From CALKXV01 sp965228905 (lineage in GTDB: Bacteria; Pseudomonadota; Alphaproteobacteria; Rhodobacterales; Rhodobacteraceae), in NCBI GenBank assembly GCA_965228905.1, contig CBDDII010000002.1:1116001-1180000 (forward strand): DNA of 64,000 bases. Direction: 5' to 3'. The notes below the pieces were generated by a model that was given only the letters and a program-made list of their open reading frames with translations, was not told the origin of the DNA and did no database searches. Of this stretch, positions 1 to 8,685 are shown piece after piece. Position numbers and translations under genes: made by a program. Numbering within the stretch: the first letter of the stretch is position 1; every line of letters begins with the position of its first letter.

Positions 1-162
1 CGGATCGTCCGACATGACCTGAACGGCAGAGTAAAGCGGCGCCCCGGCACTGCCGAAGGTCAGGCCGTTGAGGGCGTTGTGGTTCTCGGAGGTCGTGTTG
101 CCTTCGACCGTGTCGATCTCGGGCGCTGTCCCGAGCGAGAATACGAAAAAGGTTGTCGCCAC
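1..162 (-). CDS. Partial 5' end of a probable Hint/calcium-binding type secreted protein
   Basis: An open frame of 54 codons runs off the left edge of the window. It begins at a GTG preceded on the minus strand by a GGGGGA stretch about ten bases upstream. The peptide starts MATTFFVFSLGTAPEID and contains EGNTTSEN, LNGLTFGSAGAPLY. This arrangement (short hydrophobic start, EGN..EN, TFGS.G.PLY) resembles the N-termini of Rhodobacteraceae Hint-domain and hemolysin-type calcium-binding repeat proteins. That assignment rests on pattern memory only, because neither the Hint domain nor the repeats lie inside the window. No function can be shown from this fragment. Confidence 0.5.
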   Translation of the reverse strand, partial: MATTFFVFSLGTAPEIDTVEGNTTSENHNALNGLTFGSAGAPLYSAVQVMSDDP

Positions 163-504
163 GCGTTAGTATCCCCCGAACTTTTGGACGGGGGGCACGA
201 CGCGCGTACAACCGGCTTTGTTCAAATTTGCATACGGCACGATGACCGACAGGATTTTGACACCCTCAGGCATGACAGGCTACCCTCGGAACGGTGAACC
301 GTTCCCCCCAAGTTTCTTTTTCTCCCTCTTTCCGGCAGCTGGCAGCATGGGAAAGATTCGGTGCCTGAATTGTGCACGACCCTGCGGGACACCACAAGTT
401 TTATACGCCCTGATATACAGTGCCGCAACATGTAGAGGGGGGATAGGTCGCATTTCGGCAAGTTTCTACTTACGCCGGGGCAAGATGCAGGTAAATCTGA
501 AGTC
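163..504. other. Intergenic region between divergent genes
   Basis: About 340 bases separate the leftward partial gene and the rightward methyltransferase gene. The open frames that cross it in other registers lack family resemblance and ribosome binding sites. It should hold both divergent promoters. The only clear structure is a perfect 18-bp palindrome at 288-305, listed separately. No convincing sigma-70 hexamers or RNA gene were found. Confidence 0.6.
288..305. promoter_or_regulatory. Perfect 8-2-8 inverted repeat, possible operator
   Basis: GGAACGGTGAACCGTTCC is a perfect inverted repeat with 8-base arms and a 2-base spacer. It lies about 125 bases upstream of the leftward gene start and 200 bases upstream of the rightward one. 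It has no T-tract, so it reads as a dimeric regulator site rather than a terminator. The regulator is unknown. Confidence 0.4.
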
Positions 505-936
505 ATGAAGTGGATTGATTTGCCCCCTGTCTGGCTGATTGCCTGTCTTGTTCTGGCCTGGGCGGCGCCGTTCCGGTTTACCCCCGGTGTTCTGGCCATT
601 TTCGGGTGGATCGCGCTTGCTGTCGGGGTAATGCTCATGGTCTTCGCGGTTGTCGAGTTCGCCCGCGCGCGCACAACGATCATCCCGCGCAAATCCCCTT
701 CGGCGCTGGTCACTTCGGGGATTTTCCGGTGGTCGCGCAACCCGATCTACCTGGCGGATGTCCTGTTCCTTGCCGGTGCTTCCCTGATCTGGGGCAGTGT
801 CGTGGGGCTTCTCATTGTGCCTGTTTTTGCAGCAGTGATCGAGCGGCGGTTCATTCTTGGCGAAGAATCCAAGTTGAGCGCCACTTATGGCGAGGCTTTC
901 GACGAATACGCCTTGAAGGTCCGCCGCTGGTTGTAG
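505..936 (+). CDS. Isoprenylcysteine carboxylmethyltransferase-family membrane protein
   Basis: This 143-residue protein has four probable membrane segments (around residues 8-25, 29-50, 82-100 and 99-112 as hydrophobic blocks). It ends with the hallmark of the small ICMT/PEMT-like methyltransferases: SGIFRWSRNPIYLADVL around residues 71-87, then ERRFILGEES and a C-terminal FDEYALKVRRWL. In this superfamily the arginine/asparagine-proline motif and the C-terminal glutamate/tyrosine segment form the S-adenosylmethionine site in the membrane. The substrate cannot be read from sequence; bacterial members are mostly uncharacterised. The gene stands alone, about 100 bases upstream of pntA, and could share its transcript. 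Length is normal for the family. Confidence 0.8.
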   Translation: MKWIDLPPVWLIACLVLAWAAPFRFTPGVLAIFGWIALAVGVMLMVFAVVEFARARTTIIPRKSPSALVTSGIFRWSRNPIYLADVLFLAGASLIWGSVVGLLIVPVFAAVIERRFILGEESKLSATYGEAFDEYALKVRRWL

Positions 937-1037
937 ACTTGCCTGCGACAAGCGATACGGTTGCGTGGACGGGTGACCGTGCGTAAACACTGTCTAGCTT
1001 AAAGCGCCAAAGAACTTGAGACGGGGGATAGCGCCAC

Positions 1038-2609
1038 ATGAAAATCGGAGTGCCAAAGGAAGTTGCATCCGGCGAGGCACGGGTGGCGATGACGCCTCAG
1101 AGTGCGAAAGATCTGCAAAAGCTGGGCCATGAGTGCCTGATCCAGAAAGGGGCGGGCGAGGCTGCGGGATTCTCGGATGCCGATTACAAGGCTGCCGGGG
1201 TCGAGGTGGTTTCGGGTGCTGCCATCTGGAAAGACGCCGAGGTCGTTGCCAAGGTGCAGCCGCCGAGTGACGCCGAAGCCGCGAAACTGTCCGAAGGGCA
1301 GACGCTGATTTCCTTCTTCTATCCGGCGGCGAACGAAGCCCTGATGGCGAAGGCCAAGGATCAGGGCGCGACCGTCATCGCGATGGACATGGTGCCCCGG
1401 ATCAGCCGGGCGCAGAAGATGGACGCCCTGTCGTCCATGGCGAACATTGCGGGCTATCGTGCTGTTATCGAAGCGGGAAACAACTTTGGCCGGTTCTTCA
1501 CGGGGCAGGTGACGGCCGCCGGTAAGGTGCCGCCTGCCAAGGTCTTGATCGTTGGTGCCGGTGTGGCGGGGCTTGCCGCCATCGGGACGGCGACGTCTTT
1601 GGGTGCGATTACCTATGCCTTCGATGTGCGCCCCGAAGTGGCCGAGCAGATCGAATCCATGGGGGCGGAGTTCGTCTACCTCGATTTCGAGGAAGAACAG
1701 ACGGACGGGGCGTCGACCGGGGGTTATGCCGCGCCGTCCAGCCCCGAGTTCCGGGAAAAGCAGCTTGAGAAGTTCCGCGAGTTGGCGCCCGAGATGGATA
1801 TTGTCATCACCACGGCACTGATCCCGAACCGCGATGCGCCGGTGTTGTGGACCAAGGACATGGTCGAGATGATGAAGCCCGGCAGCGTGATCGTCGATCT
1901 GGCGGCCGAGCGGGGCGGCAACTGCGAGTTGACCGAGAAGGACAAGAAAATCGTTTCCGATAATGGGGTTACCATCGTCGGTTACACCGATTTCCCGTCC
2001 CGTATGGCGACGCAATCGTCGCTTTTGTACTCGACCAACATCCGTCACATGATGAGCGACCTGACGCCCGAAAAGGACGGTGTGGTCAATCACAACATGG
2101 AAGACGACGTGATCCGGGGCGCGACGATCACGCACCAGGGCGAGATCACTTGGCCGCCCCCACCTCCGAAGACCCAGGCGATTGCGGCCCAGCCCAAGAA
2201 GGACAAGCCCAAGGAGTTGACGCCGGAAGAGAAGAAGGCGCAGGAACTCGCGGCCTTCAAGGAGGCGACCAAGCAGCAGGTGACCCTGTTGGGGATCGGC
2301 GCGGTGCTGATGTTGATCGTGGGGGCCTATGCGCCCGCCAGTTTCATGCAGCACTTCGTGGTTTTCGCGCTGGCCTGTTTCGTGGGTTTCCAGGTGATCT
2401 GGAACGTCAGCCATGCGCTGCACACGCCCTTGATGGCCGTAACCAACGCCATTTCGGGGATCATCGTCGTGGGGGCCTTGTTGCAGATCGGGTCGGGGAA
2501 CTGGCTTGTGGTCCTGCTCAGTTTCATCGGCGTGTTGATCGCGTCCATCAACATCGTGGGAGGCTTTCTGGTGACGCGCCGGATGCTTGCCATGTTCCAG
2601 AAGTCGTAA
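1038..2609 (+). CDS. pntA: NAD(P) transhydrogenase subunit alpha
   Basis: This is the alpha subunit of the proton-translocating transhydrogenase, which drives hydride transfer from NADH to NADP+ with the proton gradient. The 523-residue protein has the NAD(H)-binding dI domain with RVAMTP at 15-20 and the nucleotide loop GAGVAG at 173-178. A proline- and lysine-rich linker follows at about 375-415, then about four C-terminal membrane helices (roughly 418-515). Length matches Escherichia coli PntA (about 510). A GGGGGA sequence precedes the ATG at 1038. pntB starts 14 bases after the stop, so the two are co-transcribed. The complex is a main NADPH source in this group. Confidence 0.97.
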   Translation: MKIGVPKEVASGEARVAMTPQSAKDLQKLGHECLIQKGAGEAAGFSDADYKAAGVEVVSGAAIWKDAEVVAKVQPPSDAEAAKLSEGQTLISFFYPAANEALMAKAKDQGATVIAMDMVPRISRAQKMDALSSMANIAGYRAVIEAGNNFGRFFTGQVTAAGKVPPAKVLIVGAGVAGLAAIGTATSLGAITYAFDVRPEVAEQIESMGAEFVYLDFEEEQTDGASTGGYAAPSSPEFREKQLEKFRELAPEMDIVITTALIPNRDAPVLWTKDMVEMMKPGSVIVDLAAERGGNCELTEKDKKIVSDNGVTIVGYTDFPSRMATQSSLLYSTNIRHMMSDLTPEKDGVVNHNMEDDVIRGATITHQGEITWPPPPPKTQAIAAQPKKDKPKELTPEEKKAQELAAFKEATKQQVTLLGIGAVLMLIVGAYAPASFMQHFVVFALACFVGFQVIWNVSHALHTPLMAVTNAISGIIVVGALLQIGSGNWLVVLLSFIGVLIASINIVGGFLVTRRMLAMFQKS

Positions 2610-2623
2610 GGGGGGCCTGAGCA

Positions 2624-4105
2624 ATGCTTGCGAACGGAGTAGTCTCTGCCGCCTATATCGCGGCGTCGATCCTTTTCATTCTCTCGCTCGGCGGATTGTC
2701 GAACCAGGAAAGCGCGAAACGCGCGGTCTGGTATGGCATTGTCGGCATGGCGATTGCCGTGGTGGCGACCATCCTGGCACCCGGCGTGCAGAACATGGCG
2801 CTGATCATCGTCGCCGTGGCGGCGGGTGCCTTTGCGGGGCAATTCGTGGCGGCACGGGTGCAGATGACCGAGATGCCGCAGCTTGTCGCCGCGTTGCACT
2901 CGTTCGTCGGTCTGGCGGCGGTGTTTATCGGTCTGAACGCCGACATCATGCTGGGTGCAGTCACGGCGATGCGCGAGGCCGGGACGGCGCTGGAAGCGGC
3001 GGACCTGACGGCCTTTGGCGAAAAGCTGTGGAAGAAGGATGCAACGGAAATCGCGATCCTGAAGGTCGAGGTGTTCCTTGGCATCTTCATCGGTGCGGTG
3101 ACCTTTACCGGGTCCATCGTGGCCTTCGGCAAGCTGGCCGGCAAGGTCGACGGCAAGCCGAAAAAGCTGATGCTGCCGAGCGAAGAGGCTCCGGTGCCGT
3201 TTATCTCGGGCCATTGGCTGAACGGGATTTCGGTGGCGCTGTGTCTGATCCTGGGGCTGTTGTACTTCAACGGCGCGGGCATCTGGACCATGGTGCTGGT
3301 GACGCTGATCGCCGGGTTCATCGGCTGGCACCTGATCATGGGGATCGGCGGGGCCGACATGCCCGTGGTGGTGTCGATGCTGAACAGCTATTCCGGCTGG
3401 GCGGCGGCGGCCATCGGGTTCACCCTTGGCAATGACCTGTTGATCGTGACCGGTGCGCTGGTCGGATCATCCGGTGCCATCCTGTCCTATATCATGTGCA
3501 AGGCGATGAACCGACATTTCGTGTCCGTTATCCTGGGCGGTTTCGGTGGCGATACCGGCCCGCAGATGGAGGTTGAGGGCGAGCAGGTGGCGATCGACGC
3601 CGATGGCGTGGCGGCAAGCCTGAACGATGCCGACAGCGTGGTGATCGTGCCGGGTTACGGCATGGCCGTCGCACAGGCGCAGCAGTCGGTCAGCGAGCTG
3701 ACGAAAAAGCTGCGCGCGCAAGGCAAGGAGGTGCGGTTCGCCATTCACCCCGTGGCCGGGCGTCTGCCGGGGCATATGAACGTGCTCTTGGCCGAGGCCA
3801 AGGTGCCTTACGACATCGTGCTGGAGATGGACGAGATCAACGACGATTTCCCGTCGACGGACGTGGTGATCGTGATCGGTTCGAACGACATCGTGAACCC
3901 GGCCGCGCAGGACGATCCGAACAGCCCGATTGCCGGGATGCCGGTTCTGGAGGTCTGGAAAGCCAAGCAGGTGTTCGTGTCGAAGCGCGGCCAGGGCACG
4001 GGGTATTCGGGCATCGAGAACCCGTTGTTCTACAAGGAAAACACGCGGATGTTCTATGGCGATGCCAAGGCCAGTGTGGACAGCCTGTTGCCCAAGATCG
4101 ACTGA
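2624..4105 (+). CDS. pntB: NAD(P) transhydrogenase subunit beta
   Basis: The beta subunit of the transhydrogenase, 493 residues. About nine membrane helices fill the first 280 residues. The C-terminal dIII domain binds NADP(H), shown by GYGMAVAQAQ around 345-355, the segment IGSNDIVNPAAQ and the closing RGQGTGYSGIENPLF block. It follows pntA directly in the same operon and is followed by a strong intrinsic terminator. Nothing is missing or unusual compared with the family. Confidence 0.97.
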   Translation: MLANGVVSAAYIAASILFILSLGGLSNQESAKRAVWYGIVGMAIAVVATILAPGVQNMALIIVAVAAGAFAGQFVAARVQMTEMPQLVAALHSFVGLAAVFIGLNADIMLGAVTAMREAGTALEAADLTAFGEKLWKKDATEIAILKVEVFLGIFIGAVTFTGSIVAFGKLAGKVDGKPKKLMLPSEEAPVPFISGHWLNGISVALCLILGLLYFNGAGIWTMVLVTLIAGFIGWHLIMGIGGADMPVVVSMLNSYSGWAAAAIGFTLGNDLLIVTGALVGSSGAILSYIMCKAMNRHFVSVILGGFGGDTGPQMEVEGEQVAIDADGVAASLNDADSVVIVPGYGMAVAQAQQSVSELTKKLRAQGKEVRFAIHPVAGRLPGHMNVLLAEAKVPYDIVLEMDEINDDFPSTDVVIVIGSNDIVNPAAQDDPNSPIAGMPVLEVWKAKQVFVSKRGQGTGYSGIENPLFYKENTRMFYGDAKASVDSLLPKID

Positions 4106-4120
4106 TCTCAGACAATTCGG

Positions 4121-4150
4121 AAATGCCCGCCTCGTGCGGGCATTTTTTTT
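4121..4150 (+). terminator. Rho-independent terminator of pntAB
   Basis: A perfect 10-base stem (AAATGCCCGC / GCGGGCATTT) with a 5-base loop runs straight into a T-tract 15 bases after the pntB stop. This is a textbook intrinsic terminator. Confidence 0.95.
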
Positions 4151-4250
4151 GCGACGGAAACCGCAGTGCCCCGCGTTTCATGGGTAAGACCGGTGGCTGT
4201 TGTCCTCATTCAAAACCGGTCCGTCGCGCCCGTGACATCAGGTGCGATAC

Positions 4251-4284
4251 CCCCGCGCCCCTCACCCCTGGGGCGCGGGGTCTT
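4251..4284 (+). terminator. GC-rich hairpin, possible second terminator
   Basis: A perfect 11-base stem (CCCCGCGCCCC / GGGGCGCGGGG) with an 8-base loop is followed by TCTTT. It lies between the pntB terminator and the next rightward gene. The weak T-tract leaves open whether it terminates read-through or acts as another structure. Confidence 0.5.
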
Positions 4285-4387
4285 TGGCGTTTTGCGGCCG
4301 GGGGTCTACACGGATTTGTGAGATTGAAAGCGGCGGTGAATCAAAGGCTTCGTGGTAGGTTTTCGCATCCAATAGGGAGGCCCCATC

Positions 4388-5284
4388 ATGGACACCAAGC
4401 AAAGAAAACAGGCCCTCGAGTTTGATCAGCGTATTCTTGAGATTTTCGACGGTTACGTGCATGGCGCGATCACCAAGCGCCAGTTCATCAGCCAGGCGGG
4501 GAAATACGCCGCCGCCGGGGTGACCGGGGCGATGATCCTGGAACAGCTTCAGCCGAACTATGCCTGGGCGCAGCAGGTCGCCCCCGACGATCCCGAGATC
4601 GAGGTGATGGAGGCGACATACGACAGCCCCGATGGCCACGGTGAGATCAGGGGGCTGATGGCGAAGCCCGCGGGGGCCACAGGCCCGCTGCCTGCCGTTC
4701 TGGTGGTGCACGAGAACCGGGGGCTGAACCCCTACATTCAGGATGTGGTGCGCCGCGCGGCCAAGGCGGGTTACCTGGCCCTTGGGCCGGACGGTTTGTC
4801 GCCCCTTGGCGGCTATCCCGGCACCGATGAAGAGGGCCGAGAAATGCAGCGGTCGATGGATGGTGCGAAGCTGATGAACGATTTCTTTGCCGCCTTCGAG
4901 TATCTGCGCGACCATGAGGGTTCGACCGGCAAGGTGGGTGCGGTCGGGTTCTGTTATGGCGGCGGTGTCTGTAACGCGCTGGCGGTGGCCTATCCCGACC
5001 TTGGTTGCTCGGCCCCTTTCTATGGACGGCAACCGGATGCGGCGGATGTGCCGGGGATCGAAGCGCCGCTGATGATCCATTACGCCGGTCTGGACGAGCG
5101 GATCAACGCGGGCTGGGAGGTTTACGGCGCGGCGTTGGAGGAAAACGGCAAGGAATTCAGCGTGCATTTCTATCCGGACGTGAACCACGGGTTCCACAAC
5201 GACACCACGCCGCGCTACGACGAAGAGGCGGCGGCGTTGGCCTGGAAGCGCACGCTTGCGTTTTTCGAGACACATCTGAGCTGA
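4388..5284 (+). CDS. Dienelactone hydrolase family protein (YghX-like, exported)
   Basis: An alpha/beta hydrolase of 298 residues. The N-terminal segment (KRQFISQAGKYAAAG..., residues 30-45) resembles a Tat-type export signal after a long n-region, as in YghX-like members. The catalytic cysteine is Cys189 in GFCYGGG, with Asp236 (GLDERI) and His267 (NHGFH) completing the triad. Glu109 in the HENRG motif matches the glutamate of dienelactone hydrolases that activates the cysteine. Family members hydrolyse dienelactones in chlorocatechol degradation, but exported members like this one have no known substrate. A GGGAGG ribosome binding site precedes the ATG. The gene appears monocistronic. Confidence 0.85.
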   Translation: MDTKQRKQALEFDQRILEIFDGYVHGAITKRQFISQAGKYAAAGVTGAMILEQLQPNYAWAQQVAPDDPEIEVMEATYDSPDGHGEIRGLMAKPAGATGPLPAVLVVHENRGLNPYIQDVVRRAAKAGYLALGPDGLSPLGGYPGTDEEGREMQRSMDGAKLMNDFFAAFEYLRDHEGSTGKVGAVGFCYGGGVCNALAVAYPDLGCSAPFYGRQPDAADVPGIEAPLMIHYAGLDERINAGWEVYGAALEENGKEFSVHFYPDVNHGFHNDTTPRYDEEAAALAWKRTLAFFETHLS

Positions 5285-5529
5285 AAAGCGCGCGGTCCCG
5301 GACAAGGCAGGTGTCGGTTTTCTTAAGGAAAACTGAGCCTGTCGAAAAAAGCGTATCGGCGCGGGCGATTGTGTCTTGACCGACTCAGCCCTTTGCCCCA
5401 AATGCCGCGCTACAGACGCCAACGCACGCGCCTCTGGCGGGGCCATCTGGTCCTTCGCGCATGTAGCGACGGTAACGTCTCCGTTGAACTGAGCGGTCAT
5501 ATATGGCCGGGTCTTTGGAGATTGTCGCT

Positions 5530-6696
5530 ATGACGATGCACGACGTGGGGTTGAGCCCCCGTGAACCCTTTTCTGTCACCCGCGCGGAGGCTTTCGCGCT
5601 GTCCAACGCGTTCGACCGGCCCACGCTGGTGCTGGACATCGACAAGGTTGGGCAGAACTACCTGGCGTTGAAACAGGGTCTGGGCGATGCGCATATCCAT
5701 TACGCGGTGAAGGCCAACCCGGCACGCGAGGTGATCGCGCGGCTGGTGTCCTTGGGCTGCCATTTCGATGCGGCATCGCGCGGCGAGATTGAGTTGTGCC
5801 TGGGTCTGGGCGCACGGCCCGAGACGGTGAGTTTCGGCAATACGGTAAAGCGGGCATCGGACATCGCCTTTGCCCATGCCGCCGGTGTGACGCTGTTTGC
5901 CGCCGATGCAGAAGAAGAGCTTGAGAAGCTTGCCGTTCATGCACCTGGCGCCAGTGTTTACATTCGCCTGATTGTCGAAGCGTCGCAGGCCGATTGGCCG
6001 TTGTCGCGCAAGTTCGGCTGTCGTCCTGAGATGGCGTTGCATCTTTTGGATCGTGCGGTTTCGCTTGGGCTGACGCCGGTCGGATTTTCATTCCATGTCG
6101 GCTCGCAGACCCGCCGTTCGGCCATGTGGGCGCCGGTGTTGGAAGAGATCGGCGCGGTCTGGGATGCTGCGCTGGCAGCGGGCCATGACTTGAGCCTTTT
6201 GAACATCGGCGGCGGTTTCCCGGCGTTTTATGGCGAGGTGATCGAGCCGCCGGTGATCTATGGCGCGTCGGTGATGCGCCAGGTGCGGGCGCGGTTCGGG
6301 GCGGTCACGGTCATGGCAGAGCCGGGGCGCGGGATGGTCGCCGATGCGGGCGTGATCGCCGCCGAGGTTTTGTTGGTCAGCCGGAAGTCGGACGACGACC
6401 TGCACCGATGGGTCTATCTGGACATCGGCAAGTTCTCGGGTCTGGCTGAAACCATGGACGAGGCGATCCGCTATCAGTTCGTCACGCCGCACGATGGCGA
6501 GCCGACGGGGGCCTGTGTGCTGGCGGGGCCGTCCTGTGACAGCGCCGATGTGCTGTATGAAAAGCAGCCCGTGCAACTGCCGCTTGGCCTTCGCGCCGGG
6601 GACAAGGTGCTGATCCGGAACACGGGCGCTTACACGACCAGCTATTCCTCGGTCGGGTTCAACGGCTTTCCGCCGCTGGATCTGTGTGTGATCTGA
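5530..6696 (+). CDS. PLP-dependent ornithine/lysine decarboxylase-like enzyme (fold type III)
   Basis: A fold-type III decarboxylase of 388 residues from this start. Lys61 in HYAVKANP binds pyridoxal phosphate. FHVGSQ, NIGGGFP and EPGRGMV contact the phosphate, and Cys336-Asp337 in GPSCDSAD comes from the partner subunit. These are the motifs of eukaryotic-type ornithine decarboxylases, so polyamine synthesis (putrescine or cadaverine) is likely; the exact substrate cannot be fixed by eye. An upstream in-frame ATG at 5503 exists. The ATG at 5530 is preferred because GGAG stands nine bases before it, while 5503 has no such site. It is probably monocistronic. Confidence 0.88.
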   Translation: MTMHDVGLSPREPFSVTRAEAFALSNAFDRPTLVLDIDKVGQNYLALKQGLGDAHIHYAVKANPAREVIARLVSLGCHFDAASRGEIELCLGLGARPETVSFGNTVKRASDIAFAHAAGVTLFAADAEEELEKLAVHAPGASVYIRLIVEASQADWPLSRKFGCRPEMALHLLDRAVSLGLTPVGFSFHVGSQTRRSAMWAPVLEEIGAVWDAALAAGHDLSLLNIGGGFPAFYGEVIEPPVIYGASVMRQVRARFGAVTVMAEPGRGMVADAGVIAAEVLLVSRKSDDDLHRWVYLDIGKFSGLAETMDEAIRYQFVTPHDGEPTGACVLAGPSCDSADVLYEKQPVQLPLGLRAGDKVLIRNTGAYTTSYSSVGFNGFPPLDLCVI

Positions 6697-6702
6697 GGGT
6701 TG

Positions 6703-7245
6703 TCAGGGCTCGCGCCACTCACCCGGCGCGAGCCCGTCCAGCGTCCATTTGCCCACCTTCCAGCGGATCAGTCGCAGGGTGGGGAAGCCGATTGCGGCGG
6801 TCATGCGGCGGACCTGCCGGTTGCGGCCTTCGGTCAGGGTCAGTTCGATCCAACGGTCGGGGACGGTTTCGCGGTGGCGCACGGGCGGGTCGCGGTCCCA
6901 GACGTCCGGCGGCGGGATCAGGCGGGCGTTTGTGGCGCGGGCCTTGCCGTCCTTCAGCGTTACGCCCTGGCGCAGCTTTGAAAGGTCATCCTCGGTCGGG
7001 TCGCCTTCGACTTGGGCGAGGTAGGTCTTTTCGGTGCGGGCCTTGGGCGAGGCGATGCGGGCCTGCAATTTGCCGTTGTCGGTCAGCACCAGCAAACCTT
7101 CGCTGTCGCGGTCCAGCCGTCCGGCGGCATAGACGCCCTTGGGCAGGCCAAAGCCTGAAAGCGTGGGGCGTTCCGTCGGGCTTTTGGCGTCGGTGAATTG
7201 CGACAGGACACCCATGGGTTTGTTGAGAAGGATCACACGGGACAT
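6703..7245 (-). CDS. rluE: rRNA large-subunit pseudouridine synthase, RluE/RsuA-type
   Basis: A short pseudouridine synthase (180 residues) without an S4 domain, as in RluE, which converts U2457 of 23S rRNA. The catalytic aspartate is Asp45 in GRLDRDSEGLL. The N-terminal LLNKPMGVLSQFT and the C-terminal EGRNRQVRRMTAAIGFPTLRLIR are also family signatures. It is the last gene of the leftward series and follows the methyltransferase gene by eight bases. The RluE name rests on size and motif order; RluF- or RsuA-like specificity is possible. Confidence 0.85.
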   Translation of the reverse strand: MSRVILLNKPMGVLSQFTDAKSPTERPTLSGFGLPKGVYAAGRLDRDSEGLLVLTDNGKLQARIASPKARTEKTYLAQVEGDPTEDDLSKLRQGVTLKDGKARATNARLIPPPDVWDRDPPVRHRETVPDRWIELTLTEGRNRQVRRMTAAIGFPTLRLIRWKVGKWTLDGLAPGEWREP

Positions 7246-7253
7246 GAGGCGGA

Positions 7254-7886
7254 TCAGAGCCTACGGAAGACGGTGATGAAGGACATGTCGTCGCCGTGTC
7301 CTTCCGGGGCGGCCTCGGGGCTGGCGTAGATTGCTTCGTGGCGACGTTCGGGAATGGTGATCTTTTCGGTCCTCACAAGGTTGGCGAAGGTTTCGTCAAA
7401 GCCCATGGTGTTCCAGATTTCGTCGCGGATCGACAGGACGGCAAAGCCGCCAGGGGCAAGGATGCGCACCAGTTCGCCAAGTGCTTCGGCCCCGACATGG
7501 CCGTGGGTAAAGGTGCCCGCGCTGAGGATGCCCGGGGTCTGGCCGTCGGGAAGCGGCAGGCGCTCTTTCAGGTTGGCCTCGATCAGGTTCCGATAAAGGC
7601 CCTTCTTGCGGGCAACTTCGAGCATCTCGGGCGAGAGGTCGAGGCCGTCCACCGTGCTGCCTTTTGGCAGGGCTTCGGCGACGGCACCGGTGCCGCAGCC
7701 GATGTCAAGGCAGGGGAAGGTGCCGCCAAGCGAGACATAGGTGCCTGCCACCAGTTCGGGCAGGCGATAGGCGGCGGCTGTGACGAAGTCTGCATCATAG
7801 GTTTCGGCCCAGGTCTTGTAGAGCCGAAGGTTGTCTTCGGGTGTTTCCAGCGCATAGGCGCTTTCAAGATCTGGATCGTCTGCCAT
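7254..7886 (-). CDS. Class I SAM-dependent methyltransferase
   Basis: A 210-residue protein with the Rossmann methyltransferase motif I (CLDIGCGTGAVAEAL, residues 59-73), motif II (VDGLDLSPEML) and motif IV region (AGTFTHGHVG). The substrate is unknown. It lies between the Anbu peptidase gene (57 bases upstream) and rluE (8 bases downstream) on the same strand. It may share the Anbu transcript or form a pair with rluE. Confidence 0.8.
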   Translation of the reverse strand: MADDPDLESAYALETPEDNLRLYKTWAETYDADFVTAAAYRLPELVAGTYVSLGGTFPCLDIGCGTGAVAEALPKGSTVDGLDLSPEMLEVARKKGLYRNLIEANLKERLPLPDGQTPGILSAGTFTHGHVGAEALGELVRILAPGGFAVLSIRDEIWNTMGFDETFANLVRTEKITIPERRHEAIYASPEAAPEGHGDDMSFITVFRRL

Positions 7887-7943
7887 GGGTACATCTTCCG
7901 TGGAATCCGGGCAAGCTCAAGGGGCAGGCCGGGTTTTCCGCCG

Positions 7944-8675
7944 TCAGAACGAGAAGTCGGGCAGGCTGTCCAGCGCGGCTTTCAGCGCATCGCCCCAATT
8001 TTCCGACAATTCCTGAACGTAAGGGTCGTCTTTTTCGAAACGGTGCGATTTTCCAAGGCAAAGCGCGTCGGTTTCGATGATCTGCAAATCGAAGGGGGCG
8101 GCGACCGAGAGGTTGGCCTTGACCGTGGAATCGAAGCTGACCAGCAAAAGACGCACGGCCTTTTCAAAGCTCATCGCAGGATCGAAAGCACGCACAAGGA
8201 TCGGTTTGCCGTATTTCGTTTCACCGATCTGGAAGAATGGCGTGTCGGGGCCGGCCTCGATGAAGTTGCCTTCGGGATAGATCAGGAACAGGCGCGGCGG
8301 CGCGCCGGCGATCTGACCGCCCAGGATCAGGGTTGCGCCGAAGGGGCCGTCGGCGTTCTGGCCGTCGCCGACGTGCTGACGCACGACATCGCGCAGGACC
8401 GAAGCCACGAGTTGCGCCGTCTGGAACATCGAGGCTGTGCCGAGGATCGAAGGATCACGTTCATCATGGGCTTTGGTGCGTTCATCCAGGGTCGAAACGA
8501 CGGCCTGGGTCGTGGCCAGGTTGCCCGACGACATGATCGTGATGGCCCGTTCTCCCGGCACCTCCCAGCAGTGCATCTTGCGGAACATCGAAACGTTGTC
8601 GACGCCCGCGTTGGTGCGGGTGTCGGACATGAAGACCAGACCCCGGTCCAACATCATGCTGGCACAATATGTCAT
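7944..8675 (-). CDS. Anbu: proteasome-like peptidase
   Basis: A 243-residue Ntn-hydrolase of the Anbu family (ancestral beta-subunit, also called BPH), distinct from HslV. The protein starts Met-Thr-Tyr-Cys, so the presumed nucleophile is Thr2, exposed once Met1 is removed. The core includes SDTRTNAGVD and FRKMH (the conserved lysine), GNLATTQ and a GQIAG segment. Anbu assembles into open helical rings; its substrates are unsettled. The gene is the end of a compact four-gene set with ATP-grasp, alpha-E and transglutaminase genes. That is the conserved genomic context used to argue for a peptide-modification and degradation pathway. Confidence 0.9.
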   Translation of the reverse strand: MTYCASMMLDRGLVFMSDTRTNAGVDNVSMFRKMHCWEVPGERAITIMSSGNLATTQAVVSTLDERTKAHDERDPSILGTASMFQTAQLVASVLRDVVRQHVGDGQNADGPFGATLILGGQIAGAPPRLFLIYPEGNFIEAGPDTPFFQIGETKYGKPILVRAFDPAMSFEKAVRLLLVSFDSTVKANLSVAAPFDLQIIETDALCLGKSHRFEKDDPYVQELSENWGDALKAALDSLPDFSF

Positions 8676-8685
8676 GATTAATCCG

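Noticed and set aside
222..990. Two minus-strand frames (222-740 and 466-990) over the first methyltransferase gene
   Set aside because: Composition is rich in Arg/Pro/Gln without motifs; the plus-strand frame has membrane helices and family motifs.
999..2624. 541-residue open frame antisense to pntA
   Set aside because: Low-complexity His/Arg/Gly-rich shadow of a high-GC gene; pntA on the other strand is certain.
7944..8675. Annotation as HslV protease
   Set aside because: No hslU nearby; the start MTYC and the ATP-grasp/alpha-E/transglutaminase context fit Anbu.
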